Below, in pieces: positions 25,467 through 34,468 of a DNA stretch of 64,000 nt. Made by a program: the position numbers and the translations under genes. The notes beneath the pieces are model-generated. The model made no database searches, had not been told where the DNA came from, and worked only from the letters and a program-made list of their open reading frames with translations. The DNA is from a bacterium (GTDB taxonomy: Bacteria; Krumholzibacteriota; Krumholzibacteriia; LZORAL124-64-63). The stretch is taken from NCBI GenBank assembly GCA_016712675.1, contig JADJQR010000001.1, forward strand, positions 2,170,001 through 2,234,000, written 5' to 3'. How positions within the stretch are numbered: the stretch's first letter is position 1; the number at the start of each line of letters is the position of its first letter.

Positions 25467-26606
25467 ATGGCGAGGCTCATGGCACATCCGGGATTGCAGC
25501 GCCTCGTCGTTGTCGGCGCGACACTGCTGCTCGCGTCCCAGGCGGCGCTGGCGCTCGGTCCGGAGGAGTCCCGCATCAAGGACCTGGCCATCCTCGAGGG
25601 GACCAGCCCGGAGCCGCTGGTGGGCTACGGCCTGGTGATCGGCCTCAACGGGACCGGCGACAGCCCGAAGGCGGGCGGGACCTCCAACTCCCTGGCCACG
25701 CTGCTGGAGCGCCTGGACGTGACCGTCGCGCCGGCTGACCTCAAGGCGAAGAACGTGGCCGAGGTCATGATCACCACGGAACTGGACCCGAACCTGAGCG
25801 CGGGCGCGCGCGTCGACGTCAAGGTCAGTTCGCTGAACGACGCCAGCAGCCTCGAGGGCGGCATCCTGGTCATGACGCCGCTGAAGTCGATGGACGGCGT
25901 GGCGCGCGTGGTGGCGCAGGGCAGCATCTCGCTGGGCGGCTTCAACGTGAATGCCGGCTCGGGCAACAGCGTGCGCAAGAACCACGCGCAGGCCGGCATC
26001 ATCAGCAACGGGGGAACCGTGCGTGTGCCGTTCGGGGGCACCTGGCAGCAGGCCGGGCGCCTGGCCTGGCTGCTGCACATGCCCGACTTCGCGACGGCCG
26101 CGGCCGTGGCCGGCTCCATCAACAGCGAGTTCGGAGCGGGCACCGCCCTGGCGCGCGATTCGCAGCGCATCGAGGTCGCGATCCCGACCGCGTTCGGCGG
26201 CGACCCGGTGACGTTCGTGGCCGCCATGGGCCAGCTGGCGACGACGACCGACGCCCCGGCGCGCGTCGTCCTGAACGAGCGCACGGGCACCATCATCGTC
26301 GGCAAGAACGTGAAGCTCAAGGAGGCGGCGGTCGCCCACGGCACGCTGAAGGTCGTCGTCAGCACGGTCTACGACGTCTCGCAGCCACAGGCGTTCAGCC
26401 AGGGAGGAAAAACGGTGGTCACGCCAGATGTGCGGGCCGACACGACGGAGAACGAGGCGCGTGTCCTGCATGTGCCGGACACCGGGACGGTGGCGGACGT
26501 GGTCGGCGTGCTGAACGAGATCGGCGCCACGCCGCGCGACATCATCGCCATCCTTGAGGCGCTCAAGCAGGCCGGGTCGCTGCAGGCGGACCTGGTCATC
26601 ATGTAG
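25467..26606 (+). CDS. flgI: Flagellar P-ring protein FlgI
   Basis: Forms the periplasmic P ring at the peptidoglycan layer. The 379-residue protein has a signal peptide (about residues 1-28, ending ALALG) and strong family motifs: RIKDLAILEG, NPLVGYGLVIGLNGTGD-like at about 50-65, and the C-terminal LNEIGATPRDIIAILEALKQAGSLQADLVIM. Length and termini are normal. AGGAGG lies just before the ATG. Confidence 0.97.
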   Translation: MARLMAHPGLQRLVVVGATLLLASQAALALGPEESRIKDLAILEGTSPEPLVGYGLVIGLNGTGDSPKAGGTSNSLATLLERLDVTVAPADLKAKNVAEVMITTELDPNLSAGARVDVKVSSLNDASSLEGGILVMTPLKSMDGVARVVAQGSISLGGFNVNAGSGNSVRKNHAQAGIISNGGTVRVPFGGTWQQAGRLAWLLHMPDFATAAAVAGSINSEFGAGTALARDSQRIEVAIPTAFGGDPVTFVAAMGQLATTTDAPARVVLNERTGTIIVGKNVKLKEAAVAHGTLKVVVSTVYDVSQPQAFSQGGKTVVTPDVRADTTENEARVLHVPDTGTVADVVGVLNEIGATPRDIIAILEALKQAGSLQADLVIM

Positions 26607-26608
26607 CC

Positions 26609-27751
26609 GTGGCCGTGACGGGACCGACGCGAGTGGATCTGGCGGTGGCGCCGGCCCAGGCGACCGGAGAGCAGGCGCGCCTGCGCGCACTGGCTGCCGC
26701 GCCGAAGGACCACGACCGCCAGGACCTCGCCCGCGTGGCGCGTGAGTTCGAGGGCGTCTTCCTCAACATCCTGGTGCAGTCGATGCGCTCGACGGTGCCC
26801 GAGAGCGGACTGATGGGCAGTGGCGGCGCCACGCAGGTCTACCGGCAGCTGCACGACACGGAACTGGCCCGCGCCCTGGCCGGCACCGGGGAGGGGCTGG
26901 GCATCGCGCGGCTCCTGGAGCAGCAGTTCGCCGACCAGTTCGCCGCCGACGAGGCTGACGGGGACCTGGCGCCACCGGCCGCCGTCGGGCCCGCGCGGCC
27001 GGGGCCGGCGCCGCTGCCGGCCTCGCTGGCAGCCGCCCGCTACCGGGCCAGCGCGCTGCCGCGCCTGGAGGCGGCGCCCCGGGTCCAGGACCTCGGGGAA
27101 CTGCCGGTCGTCCCCTCACTCTCGCCCATTGCCCAATCGGTGCCCCGCCTGGCGGATCCCCGGCCCGAGGCCCCCGTGAAAGCTGGAACCGGGAGCAGCG
27201 AGGCCGCGAGGGACGGGGCCGAGAGGCCCGAAGCCGCGAAGGGCGAACGCGACACGCGCCCGTCCCGCCCGGCGCTGCTGCCGGTGGACCGCAGCCTGAC
27301 CGCGGCGCCGCTGCATGCCGCCGAGGCGGACACCGTCCGCCGGTTCGGCCCACAGATCGAGGCGGCCTCCCGCGCTGCCGGGCTGGATCCGCGCCTGGTC
27401 CTGGCCGTGGTCATGGAGGAGTCCGGCGGCAACCCGTCCGCCCGTTCCCGGGCCGGCGCGCGCGGACTGATGCAGCTGATGCCGGGGACGGCGGCCGATC
27501 TGGGCGTGATCAACGCCACCGATCCGGCCGCGAACCTCCGGGGCGGCTCGCGGTACCTGGCCGACCAGCTGGAGCGGTACGACGGGCGGCTGGACCTGGC
27601 CCTGGCGGCCTACAACGCCGGACCCGGCAACGTGGACAAGGCCGGCCAGCGGATCCCGGCCTTTGTGGAGACCCGGAACTACGTGTCCCGCGTGATGGAC
27701 CGCTACGCGCGACTGCGTGCTGGCACGGATCTGGATAAGACCGGACCGTGA
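26609..27751 (+). CDS. flgJ: FlgJ rod-assembly protein fused to a lytic transglycosylase (SLT) domain
   Basis: An N-terminal FlgJ rod-cap domain (about residues 40-105, AREFEGVFLNILVQSMRSTVP) is joined by a Pro/Ala-rich linker (about 115-235) to a C-terminal GH23 transglycosylase domain (about 240-370). The SLT motifs are clear: MEESGGNPSARS with the likely catalytic Glu near 271, GLMQLMPGTA, and AYNAGPGNV. Enterobacterial FlgJ carries a GH73 glucosaminidase in this place, so the muralytic module differs. The enzyme would open peptidoglycan for the rod. It starts at GTG 26609 (or GTG 26615) and overlaps the next gene in GTGA. Confidence 0.9.
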   Translation: MAVTGPTRVDLAVAPAQATGEQARLRALAAAPKDHDRQDLARVAREFEGVFLNILVQSMRSTVPESGLMGSGGATQVYRQLHDTELARALAGTGEGLGIARLLEQQFADQFAADEADGDLAPPAAVGPARPGPAPLPASLAAARYRASALPRLEAAPRVQDLGELPVVPSLSPIAQSVPRLADPRPEAPVKAGTGSSEAARDGAERPEAAKGERDTRPSRPALLPVDRSLTAAPLHAAEADTVRRFGPQIEAASRAAGLDPRLVLAVVMEESGGNPSARSRAGARGLMQLMPGTAADLGVINATDPAANLRGGSRYLADQLERYDGRLDLALAAYNAGPGNVDKAGQRIPAFVETRNYVSRVMDRYARLRAGTDLDKTGP

Positions 27752-28317
27752 CGCCAACCGCCATCCCCGAGCCCCGAGGTCGCTGGACCATGCGCAACGA
27801 GTCGAACCTGCTGCAACCGGACGAGGCGCGCCGACTGGCCGACCTCCTCGGCCAGGAACTGGCCCACTACCGCCGCTTGCTGCGGCTGGCCTGGCGGCAG
27901 AATTCGTACATGAAGCGGCAAGATGTCGACCGCCTGGCCGCCAACGCCCGCGACTGGGGGCGCTGGATCCCGGCCGCCGACCACGCCCGCCTGGCGCGGG
28001 AGCGCCTGGTGGCGACGCTGGGGCAGAAGCTGGGCGTCTCCGTCCCGCCCGGGCGCGTCGGGGACCTCCTGGACTACGCCGGCGCGGCCCATCGGTCCGA
28101 GATCGACGCCCTGTTGCGCGGGATCCGCCAGACGGCCGGGTCGCTGGCCCGCCAGAACGCGCTGAACCGCCAGCTGGCCGAGTTCTGCCTCGAACTGGCG
28201 CACGAGGAAGCCGAGATCTTCAAACGCTGCGTGCTGGCCGATCCGAGCGGCTGCTACCGCGGCGACGCCCGGCAGAGCGACCTGGGACCGGGCGGCGTGC
28301 TCGTCCGGCAGGCATAG
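27748..28317 (+). CDS. flgN: FlgN-family flagellar export chaperone
   Basis: A 189-residue, largely helical protein just before flgK and flgL. FlgN keeps those two hook-associated proteins unfolded for export. Sequence conservation is low, but the heptad-rich helices (about residues 25-55 and 85-160), size and position fit FlgN. The GTG at 27748 overlaps the flgJ stop; an ATG at 27790 would remove a Pro-rich 14-residue N-terminus and is equally plausible. A second FlgN-like gene lies at 48102. Confidence 0.7.
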   Translation: MTPTAIPEPRGRWTMRNESNLLQPDEARRLADLLGQELAHYRRLLRLAWRQNSYMKRQDVDRLAANARDWGRWIPAADHARLARERLVATLGQKLGVSVPPGRVGDLLDYAGAAHRSEIDALLRGIRQTAGSLARQNALNRQLAEFCLELAHEEAEIFKRCVLADPSGCYRGDARQSDLGPGGVLVRQA

Positions 28318-28327
28318 GAGACAAACG

Positions 28328-29698
28328 ATGCCCGGCCTGAACTCGATCATGGACACAAGCCTGTCGGCGCTGTTTGCGGCGCAGGCCGGGCTGGCCACCA
28401 CCGGCCACAACATCGCCAACGCGAACACGCCCGGCTACAGCCGCCAGGACGTGCTGTTCGCCGCGCGCCGGCCGGACATGTCCGCCGTCGGCGCCATCGG
28501 GCGCGGGGTCGAGGTGGTCGGCGTGCGGAGGATCCAGGACGAGTTCATCCTGAACAACCTGCGCGCGCAGACGGCGCGCGGGCAGTCGTTCGCCTCGGTC
28601 GATGCGACCCTGAGCGAGGTGGAATCGATCCTCGGTTCGGTGGACAACGACCACCTGGGTGACGCGCTGTCCCGCTTCTTCGGCGCCTGGAATTCGCTCT
28701 CGCAGATGACGATCACGCCCAGCATGAAGGAGAACGTGGTCGTTTCCGCGAAAGCCCTCGTCGACGACATGCACGCGATCGACCAGAGCCTGACCGCCCT
28801 CGAGGCCAACATCGAATCGAGCATCCAGCTGGAGATCGGCAACCTCAACCGCCTGCTGACGCAGGTGGCCGACCTCAACCGCCAGATCATGTCCGCCGAG
28901 ACGGGCGGCAGCACGGCCAACGACCTGCGCGACCAGAGGGACTACCTGATCACGAAGGTCTCGGAGATCGCCGAGGTCGCGGTCCACGAGCGCGAGGACG
29001 GCACGAAGGACATCATCCTGGCCGGTCGCACGATGGTCGCCCGCGACAGCGTGACCCTGTTCGAGGCCCGCTACGAGCAGACCGGCGACGGCTACCGCAT
29101 GATGGTGGTCACCAACGGCGAGAAGCACGCGGTGACCCTCTCGACGGGCCGCCTGGAGGGGCTGCTGACCAGCCGCGACGTGCACGTGGCCGGCGTGCGC
29201 GAACAGCTCGACGCGGTGGCGAAGAAGCTGATCGACGATGTGAACGCGCTGCATACGCAGGGCCGGACGCCGACCAGCAGCGGACTGGCGTTCTTCACGG
29301 GCGACAACCTGCACACGATCGCCGTGAACCCCGAACTGTTGGCCAGCCCGGCGCACATCGCAACCGGACGCACGACGGCGCCCGGCGACAACGAACTGGC
29401 GCTGGCCATCGCGAACCTGGGCAACCTCAGCAGCGGGTCCGGCGACGCCCGCACCGTCAACGACGTCTACCGGGCGCTGCTGACGGACCTGGCCAGCAAC
29501 CGAAGCACCTTCGAGTTCATGGTGGAGAACCAGCAGGCGGTGGTGGCCTCGCTCGAGTCGAAGCTGGCCAGCGTGGCCGGGGTCAGTCTCGACGAGGAGG
29601 GCGCCTCGATGGTGCGCTACCAGAACGCCTACGTCGCCGCGGCGAAAGTCGTCACCACGGTGCAGGAGATGTACGACACGCTGATGAGCATGGTCTAG
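28328..29698 (+). CDS. flgK: Hook-associated protein FlgK (HAP1)
   Basis: Joins hook to filament. The 456-residue protein opens with LNSIMDTSLSALFAAQAGLATTGHNIANANTPGYSRQ, the FlgK signature, and has the typical VQRIQDEFILNNLR-like segment. It ends with SMVRYQNAYVAAAKVVTTVQEMYDTLMSMV, the coiled-coil C-terminus. It is at the short end of the family, with a reduced central domain. GGAGAC precedes the ATG and flgL follows after 13 bases. Confidence 0.95.
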   Translation: MPGLNSIMDTSLSALFAAQAGLATTGHNIANANTPGYSRQDVLFAARRPDMSAVGAIGRGVEVVGVRRIQDEFILNNLRAQTARGQSFASVDATLSEVESILGSVDNDHLGDALSRFFGAWNSLSQMTITPSMKENVVVSAKALVDDMHAIDQSLTALEANIESSIQLEIGNLNRLLTQVADLNRQIMSAETGGSTANDLRDQRDYLITKVSEIAEVAVHEREDGTKDIILAGRTMVARDSVTLFEARYEQTGDGYRMMVVTNGEKHAVTLSTGRLEGLLTSRDVHVAGVREQLDAVAKKLIDDVNALHTQGRTPTSSGLAFFTGDNLHTIAVNPELLASPAHIATGRTTAPGDNELALAIANLGNLSSGSGDARTVNDVYRALLTDLASNRSTFEFMVENQQAVVASLESKLASVAGVSLDEEGASMVRYQNAYVAAAKVVTTVQEMYDTLMSMV

Positions 29699-29711
29699 GA
29701 GGCGAAGTGCG

Positions 29712-31244
29712 ATGAGCATCCGCATCACCGACAGCTACATGGCGTCGATCCTCCTGGGCGACCTCAACCGCGGCCTCGGCAACCTGCTCGAGCAGCAGCG
29801 GATGGCCGGGTCGATGCGGCGGATCAACAGCTTCGCGGACGACCCCCGCGCCATCGGCACGATCCAGCGCTACAAGGCGCTGATCGCCAACAACGACGAG
29901 TACCTGGCGAACGTCAGCCGGAACCGCAGCATCGTCGATGCCACCGACACGGCCCTGCAGAGCGTCAGTTCCACGCTGGCGGAAGTGCGGGCGCTGGCCC
30001 TGCGCGAGTCCTCGGCCCTTTCGGCGAACGATGCCGCCGTGATCGAGATCGACGGGCTCATGGACCAGATGATGGACATTCTCAATGCCAACGTGGAGGG
30101 GAACTACATCTTCTCCGGCCGCGAGGTGTTCACGCCGCCCTTCGTCCGCAGCGGCAATACCGTGCTCTACCAGGGCGACTCGGGCGAAATCCAGTCCCGC
30201 ACCGGGCCGAACACGACGCTGGCGGTGAACCTGCCGGGCGATGCGTTCATCGGCTCCCGCAGTTCGAGCCTCGGTGGGCGCGTCGACCTGGCTCCCCGCC
30301 TGCAGGTGGCGACACCGTTGACGGACCTCAACCTGGGCCAGGGCTGGCAGCGCGGTGCCATCACCCTGAGCGACGGTGACGGGAACCTCTGGCAGGTGGA
30401 CTTGAGCACCGCGACGACCGTCGGCGATGTCATCGGCCTGATCACGACCGGGACCGGCGGTGCGGTCACCGCCTCCCTGAACCCCGAGGGCACGGCGCTG
30501 GCTTTCAGCGGCACCGGGCCGCTCTTCATCGGCGAAGCGGCCGGGGGCGGGACCGCCGCCTCGCTCGGCATCAACGCGACCGCCGCCGGCGGCTACCTGA
30601 CCGGTCGGGATGTGCGCCCGGCGGCCGGCAGCGGCACGCCCTTGGCCGACATCGCGACGCTGGACGGCAGGCTGCCCCTGGGGACCGTCGATGTGACCTG
30701 GCAGGGAACGACCTACCACATCGATCTGAGCGCCGCCGTCACGCTGGGCGATATCCAGGCCGCGTTCGCGGCGACGGTGCCCGGCATGGAGGTCCAGATC
30801 CGCGAGTCGTCGCTGGTCGTGATCGGAGGGAGCACCGACGTGTTCCATCTGGCGAACGGCGACGCGGCCGACTCGGCCACGGCCCTGGGCATCAACGGCC
30901 AGGGCGGGCCGGTACGGCTGTTCGGCATGCTGGAGGACCTGCGCGCCGCCCTGGTGTCCGGCGACAAGGCAGCCATCCGCGGCGCGACGAACGAGATCTC
31001 GGCGCTGGAGGACATGATCCAGCGCCTGCTGATGAAGACCGGCGGGCGCCAGAACAGCCTCGACTGGTCCGAGGAGGTGCTGCGGCAGCGGGACGAGCGG
31101 CTGCGCGGCAACCTCTCGCTGGAGCAGGACATCGACGTGGCGAAGGTGGCCGCGGATCTCAACCGGGCCGAGACGACGTACCAAGCGAGCCTGCTGGTGG
31201 CCAGCAAGCTCTACCAGACGAACCTGATGCAGTACCTGCGCTAA
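29712..31244 (+). CDS. flgL: Hook-associated protein FlgL (HAP3), enlarged
   Basis: Second junction protein between hook and filament. N- and C-termini are flagellin-like (MSIRITDSYMASILLGDLNR; NRAETTYQASLLVASKLYQTNLMQYLR). At 510 residues it is far longer than the roughly 300 of enterobacterial FlgL. The extra length is a central region (about residues 195-400) with two repeats that look like flagellin hook IN motifs, each with LNLG/IATL, then a VDLS or IDLS strand followed by ATTVGDVIGLI or AVTLGDIQAAF. These domains probably decorate the junction surface. Confidence 0.92.
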   Translation: MSIRITDSYMASILLGDLNRGLGNLLEQQRMAGSMRRINSFADDPRAIGTIQRYKALIANNDEYLANVSRNRSIVDATDTALQSVSSTLAEVRALALRESSALSANDAAVIEIDGLMDQMMDILNANVEGNYIFSGREVFTPPFVRSGNTVLYQGDSGEIQSRTGPNTTLAVNLPGDAFIGSRSSSLGGRVDLAPRLQVATPLTDLNLGQGWQRGAITLSDGDGNLWQVDLSTATTVGDVIGLITTGTGGAVTASLNPEGTALAFSGTGPLFIGEAAGGGTAASLGINATAAGGYLTGRDVRPAAGSGTPLADIATLDGRLPLGTVDVTWQGTTYHIDLSAAVTLGDIQAAFAATVPGMEVQIRESSLVVIGGSTDVFHLANGDAADSATALGINGQGGPVRLFGMLEDLRAALVSGDKAAIRGATNEISALEDMIQRLLMKTGGRQNSLDWSEEVLRQRDERLRGNLSLEQDIDVAKVAADLNRAETTYQASLLVASKLYQTNLMQYLR

Positions 31245-31286
31245 CCGGATGCGGCCCGGCGGGCCGCCATCGCGAAGGAGCCTGAG

Positions 31287-31826
31287 ATGCCGAAGTTCAC
31301 GACCGTGCGGTTCGGGGAGCTGGACTACCAGCAGCAGGACGTCATCCACCTGCCGGACGGCCTGGTCGGCATGCCCCACCTGCGCAACTGGCTGCTCCTG
31401 GAGATGGGGGATGATGTCCCCATGCGGTGGCTGCAGTCGCTGGACAGGGCGGACTTCGGCGTGCCGGTCAGCCATGCCTGGCTGTTCCAGGACAACTACG
31501 AGTTCGACCTTCCGGCCAGCGCCTGCCGGCGCCTCCGGAACGAGGAGCCCGGCGCGCTGACGGTCCTGGTCATCACGACGATCCACCCCGGCGGGGTCCT
31601 GGTCACGGGCAACCTGATGGCGCCGCTGGTGATCGACACGGACACGCGTCTGGGCCTGCAGCTGACCCTGGACGACCCCCGCTGGAGTCTGCGCCAGGAG
31701 ATCGACTACTGCAAATTTGAGCTTGCCGTAACCGGAAAGACCCCGGACAATGCGGCCCAGACGGTGCCGACCGGTTCGGGCGCCCTGCGGATGACCGCCG
31801 GGGCAAACGAGGTTGTCGGGGCCTGA
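31287..31826 (+). CDS. fliW: Flagellar assembly factor FliW
   Basis: FliW binds CsrA and also flagellin. While FliW is free it relieves CsrA repression of flagellin mRNA, and when flagellin accumulates FliW is titrated away. The 179 residues carry the FliW pattern: [22 protein letters not shown] at the start, [16 protein letters not shown] in the middle, and [18 protein letters not shown], close to the NLRAPIVIN stretch of the family. A C-terminal tail of about 30 residues is extra. It precedes csrA by 47 bases, the usual pairing. Confidence 0.93.
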   Translation: MPKFTTVRFGELDYQQQDVIHLPDGLVGMPHLRNWLLLEMGDDVPMRWLQSLDRADFGVPVSHAWLFQDNYEFDLPASACRRLRNEEPGALTVLVITTIHPGGVLVTGNLMAPLVIDTDTRLGLQLTLDDPRWSLRQEIDYCKFELAVTGKTPDNAAQTVPTGSGALRMTAGANEVVGA

Positions 31827-31873
31827 GCCGGGGTTTCCGGACGGATCCGGCTCAAACAGGACAGGGAGGTCCC

Positions 31874-32119
31874 GTGCTCATCCTCAGCCGCAAGCGCAAC
31901 GAGAAGATCATGATCGGCGACGATATCGCCATCATGATCGTCGACATCCGCGGCGACCAGGTCCAGATCGGGATCGACGCGCCGCGCAGCATCCCGGTGC
32001 ACCGTCACGAGATCTACGAGGAGATCAAGAGCACGACTCTCGGCGCTGCGGCGTCCGAGAAGGTCGATCTCGAGGCGATGCGCCGGAAGGCACGCAAGGT
32101 CGACGGCGATAAGCCATAG
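31874..32119 (+). CDS. csrA: Carbon storage / translational regulator CsrA
   Basis: An RNA-binding dimer that blocks ribosome access by binding GGA motifs. The 81 residues start [25 protein letters not shown] and contain [20 protein letters not shown], including the conserved Arg of VHRxE. A tail of about 20 residues beyond the core resembles the longer CsrA of species that carry FliW, where the tail helps form the FliW contact. The GTG start has GGGAGG 5 bases upstream. It ends the flg operon at a hairpin terminator. Likely targets are the flagellin leaders at 35.7-39 kb. Confidence 0.97.
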   Translation: MLILSRKRNEKIMIGDDIAIMIVDIRGDQVQIGIDAPRSIPVHRHEIYEEIKSTTLGAAASEKVDLEAMRRKARKVDGDKP

Positions 32120-32143
32120 GCCGGCGCGCCAGTCCTGACAGCG

Positions 32144-32170
32144 GAAACTCCCCTTGCGGGGAGTTTCTTC
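32144..32170. terminator. Terminator between csrA and the convergent filament-chaperone genes
   Basis: AAACTCCCC (32145-32153), loop TTGC, GGGGAGTTT (32158-32166), then CTTCGTT. A perfect 9-bp stem with A/T-rich flanks on both sides, suited to bidirectional termination. Confidence 0.8.
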
Positions 32171-32197
32171 GTTGGGGGAGGGCGGAAGCGGGCCTGG

Positions 32198-32539
32198 TCA
32201 GGCCCGGCGATCGAGGCACGCCGTCTGCGGCTGGCCGTCGTTCGCGGGGTTTCGCCCGACGGTGCCGACCTGGGCCCGGAAGGCCTCGCCGGCTCGCGCC
32301 AGGGCCGTGCCCGCCAGCGCGCGCAGGTCGCGATCGGCCGTCACCAGCGCTTCGAGGCGGTCGAGCCGGGCTTCCCGGCCGGCCGGACCGGCGGCCCGCA
32401 GCGCCTCGGCCAGGGTGGCCAGGGCGGCCTGCCGGCGGGCCACGAGGGCCGCACCGGCCTCGTCGTCACCCGCGGCCAGCGCGGCCGCCAAGGCGGTCAC
32501 CAGCTCTTCGTTCTGACGGATCGCTTCGTCCAGCATCAT
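32198..32539 (-). CDS. Small helical protein downstream of fliS, FliT-like by position
   Basis: A 113-residue, Ala/Glu/Arg-rich protein predicted to be almost entirely helical. I cannot recognise a family motif. It begins one base after the fliS stop, so it is translated with it. In many flagellar clusters this slot is held by FliT, the chaperone of the filament cap FliD, which is also short and helical. That identity is inference from context. Start choice between two adjacent ATG codons (32539 and 32536) is arbitrary. Confidence 0.6.
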   Translation of the reverse strand: MMLDEAIRQNEELVTALAAALAAGDDEAGAALVARRQAALATLAEALRAAGPAGREARLDRLEALVTADRDLRALAGTALARAGEAFRAQVGTVGRNPANDGQPQTACLDRRA

Positions 32540-32540
32540 C

Positions 32541-33068
32541 TCACGCCGAGACCGAGAGGACACCCGTTCGGCCGGGTGCCGCCTCGGGAGCGGCCGGCCG
32601 TGGCGCCGCGGCCTGCATGCCGTCGCCGCCCGTCCGGCCGGGAGCAGGTTCCGGGCCAGCGCTCGCGCGCGCGCGTTCCCGTGCGGCGGCCTCGCCAGTG
32701 CCGTTGGGGATCTGCCGCCAGGCTTCCAGCAGGGGGCGCAGGACGTCGATGCAGGTCCGGGCCCGCCGCGGCTCGCGCTCCACCAGCAGGCTGAGGTGCT
32801 CGCGGAACAGGAAGTCGTAGATGGCCTCGAGATTGCGTGCGATGTCGCCACCCGCGTGGTGGTCCAGCGCGCCTCGCAGTTCGGTGACGATACGCTGCGA
32901 GTGGTTGACCTTCTGAGTGAAGGCCGAACGCTGGCCGGTCTCGAGGGCGCGCAGGGCCTCCTCGAGATCGCTGATCATCTTCTCGTACAGCAGGACGACC
33001 ATCTTCTCACGGGACATCGTCCCCAGGTCCGTCTCCCGGTACCGCCGCACACCCTGATTGCCGTACAT
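32541..33068 (-). CDS. fliS: Flagellin export chaperone FliS
   Basis: Binds the C-terminus of flagellin to prevent polymerisation before export. The core (about residues 5-125) has the family opening YRETDLGTMSREKMVVLLYEKMISDLEEA and the helix DHHAGGDIARNLEAIYDFLFREH. The protein has 175 residues, roughly 40 more than typical FliS, because of a Pro/Ala/Gly-rich C-terminal tail of unknown purpose. It lies between fliD and a FliT-like gene. Confidence 0.93.
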   Translation of the reverse strand: MYGNQGVRRYRETDLGTMSREKMVVLLYEKMISDLEEALRALETGQRSAFTQKVNHSQRIVTELRGALDHHAGGDIARNLEAIYDFLFREHLSLLVEREPRRARTCIDVLRPLLEAWRQIPNGTGEAAARERARASAGPEPAPGRTGGDGMQAAAPRPAAPEAAPGRTGVLSVSA

Positions 33069-33087
33069 GTGGTCCGCCTTCCCCCGG

Positions 33088-34413
33088 TTACGACTGGTAC
33101 ACGATTCCGCTGAGGTAGTTGCCCTGCGACTGGAGCTGCGACACCATCTGTTCCATGGCGGTGAAGCGACGCTGCAGGGTCGTCTGGTAGGAATCGATGC
33201 TGCGCTCGTAGCGCTCGATGCTGCCGTCGGTGTACTTGATCCGCTGGTTCAGCGAGTCGGTCGAGATCTTGAACAGGCCCTCGGTGCTGCTGGTCATGTC
33301 CTTGATGGCCTGGTCCAGCAGGTAGGCCTTGCCGATGTTGCCTTCGCGGTTGATGAAGAAGTCGCGGACGCCGCCGAACTGGCCGGACAGCAGCTCCCCG
33401 AACTTGGTCTCGTCGAACGTGAGCGCGCCGTCCTCGCCGCGCTTGATGCCCATCTGGACCATCGTCGTGACGTCACCCAGGCCGCCCTGCAGCGCCGAGC
33501 CCATGAGTCCCGTCATGCGGCTCTCGACCGAGCGCGCGGCGGCGTTGCCCCGCAGCGTCCCGTCGACGCCGGTCTGCTTGTCCAGGTAGGACTGGAGGTC
33601 GTTGTAGGCGTCGACCAGGCCCTTGACCTTTCCGGCGATACCGGCGGTGTCGCGTTCGACGGTCACCGTGATGTGCTTGGACGTGTCGGACGCCAGGAGG
33701 TTGAGCGTCAGCCCGCTGATGATGTCGGTGGGCGTGTTGCTGGTGGCCACCACCTCGATGTTGTCGACGGTCAGGGTGGCGTCGGCCGCGGGGGTGTGGG
33801 TCGTCATCGAAGGGGTCACCCCGCCCGAGAGACCCGACAGGTCGAGCGTGAATGCGTTGGCGGTGCCGGCGGCCGAGCCGTTGACGACCAGGCGGTAGGG
33901 CTCGGTCCCGGTCCCGGTGTTGAGCACCGAGGCGGAGACGCCCTCGAAGTTGTCGTTGATCAGCCCGGCCAGGCCCTCGAGGGTCGTGACGCCGACCAGC
34001 TCCAGGGATTTGGTCTCGCCGTCGACCGTGATCGACAAGGTGCCGGACCCGACGTTGTCGAGCCGGCTGGCGTAGCCCTGCGACTGGAGCTTCTGGGCCG
34101 TCGCGAGGGTCTTGACCACGATGTCGTACTGGCCGGGCGCGGCGGTGCCGGAAGCCGTCGCGGTCAGGTTGTCGGCGACGCTGGAAGATGCCTTGGCGGA
34201 AGAGAACTCGCTGGCCGTGTCGAGCTTGCGTGCGGCCGTCTGCACGGCCAGCAGCTTGGACTTCAGCGTGCCGAGGGCGCTGATCTGGTCCTGGTAGGAC
34301 TTCTTGTCCTTCTGCAGGCGGTAGATGGGGGCGCGCTTGAGTTCCACCAGCTGGGAGATGATGGAACCGGTATCCAGCCCGGTGGCCAGGCCGGAGAACG
34401 AGACAGACGACAT
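33088..34413 (-). CDS. fliD: Filament cap protein FliD (HAP2)
   Basis: Caps the filament tip and folds incoming flagellin. The 441-residue protein starts SVSFSGLATGLDTGSIISQLVELKR, the FliD signature, and ends with coiled-coil helices YERSIDSYQTTLQRRFTAMEQMVSQLQSQGNYL. A flagellin IN-type repeat lies near residues 120-165. It is transcribed leftward between flaG and fliS with short gaps, consistent with one filament-assembly transcript. Confidence 0.95.
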   Translation of the reverse strand: MSSVSFSGLATGLDTGSIISQLVELKRAPIYRLQKDKKSYQDQISALGTLKSKLLAVQTAARKLDTASEFSSAKASSSVADNLTATASGTAAPGQYDIVVKTLATAQKLQSQGYASRLDNVGSGTLSITVDGETKSLELVGVTTLEGLAGLINDNFEGVSASVLNTGTGTEPYRLVVNGSAAGTANAFTLDLSGLSGGVTPSMTTHTPAADATLTVDNIEVVATSNTPTDIISGLTLNLLASDTSKHITVTVERDTAGIAGKVKGLVDAYNDLQSYLDKQTGVDGTLRGNAAARSVESRMTGLMGSALQGGLGDVTTMVQMGIKRGEDGALTFDETKFGELLSGQFGGVRDFFINREGNIGKAYLLDQAIKDMTSSTEGLFKISTDSLNQRIKYTDGSIERYERSIDSYQTTLQRRFTAMEQMVSQLQSQGNYLSGIVYQS

Positions 34414-34468
34414 GATCGGCTCCCCGGTTTCAGACAGCTTGTCGATCCGTCGACCCGCCTGCGCTCCG

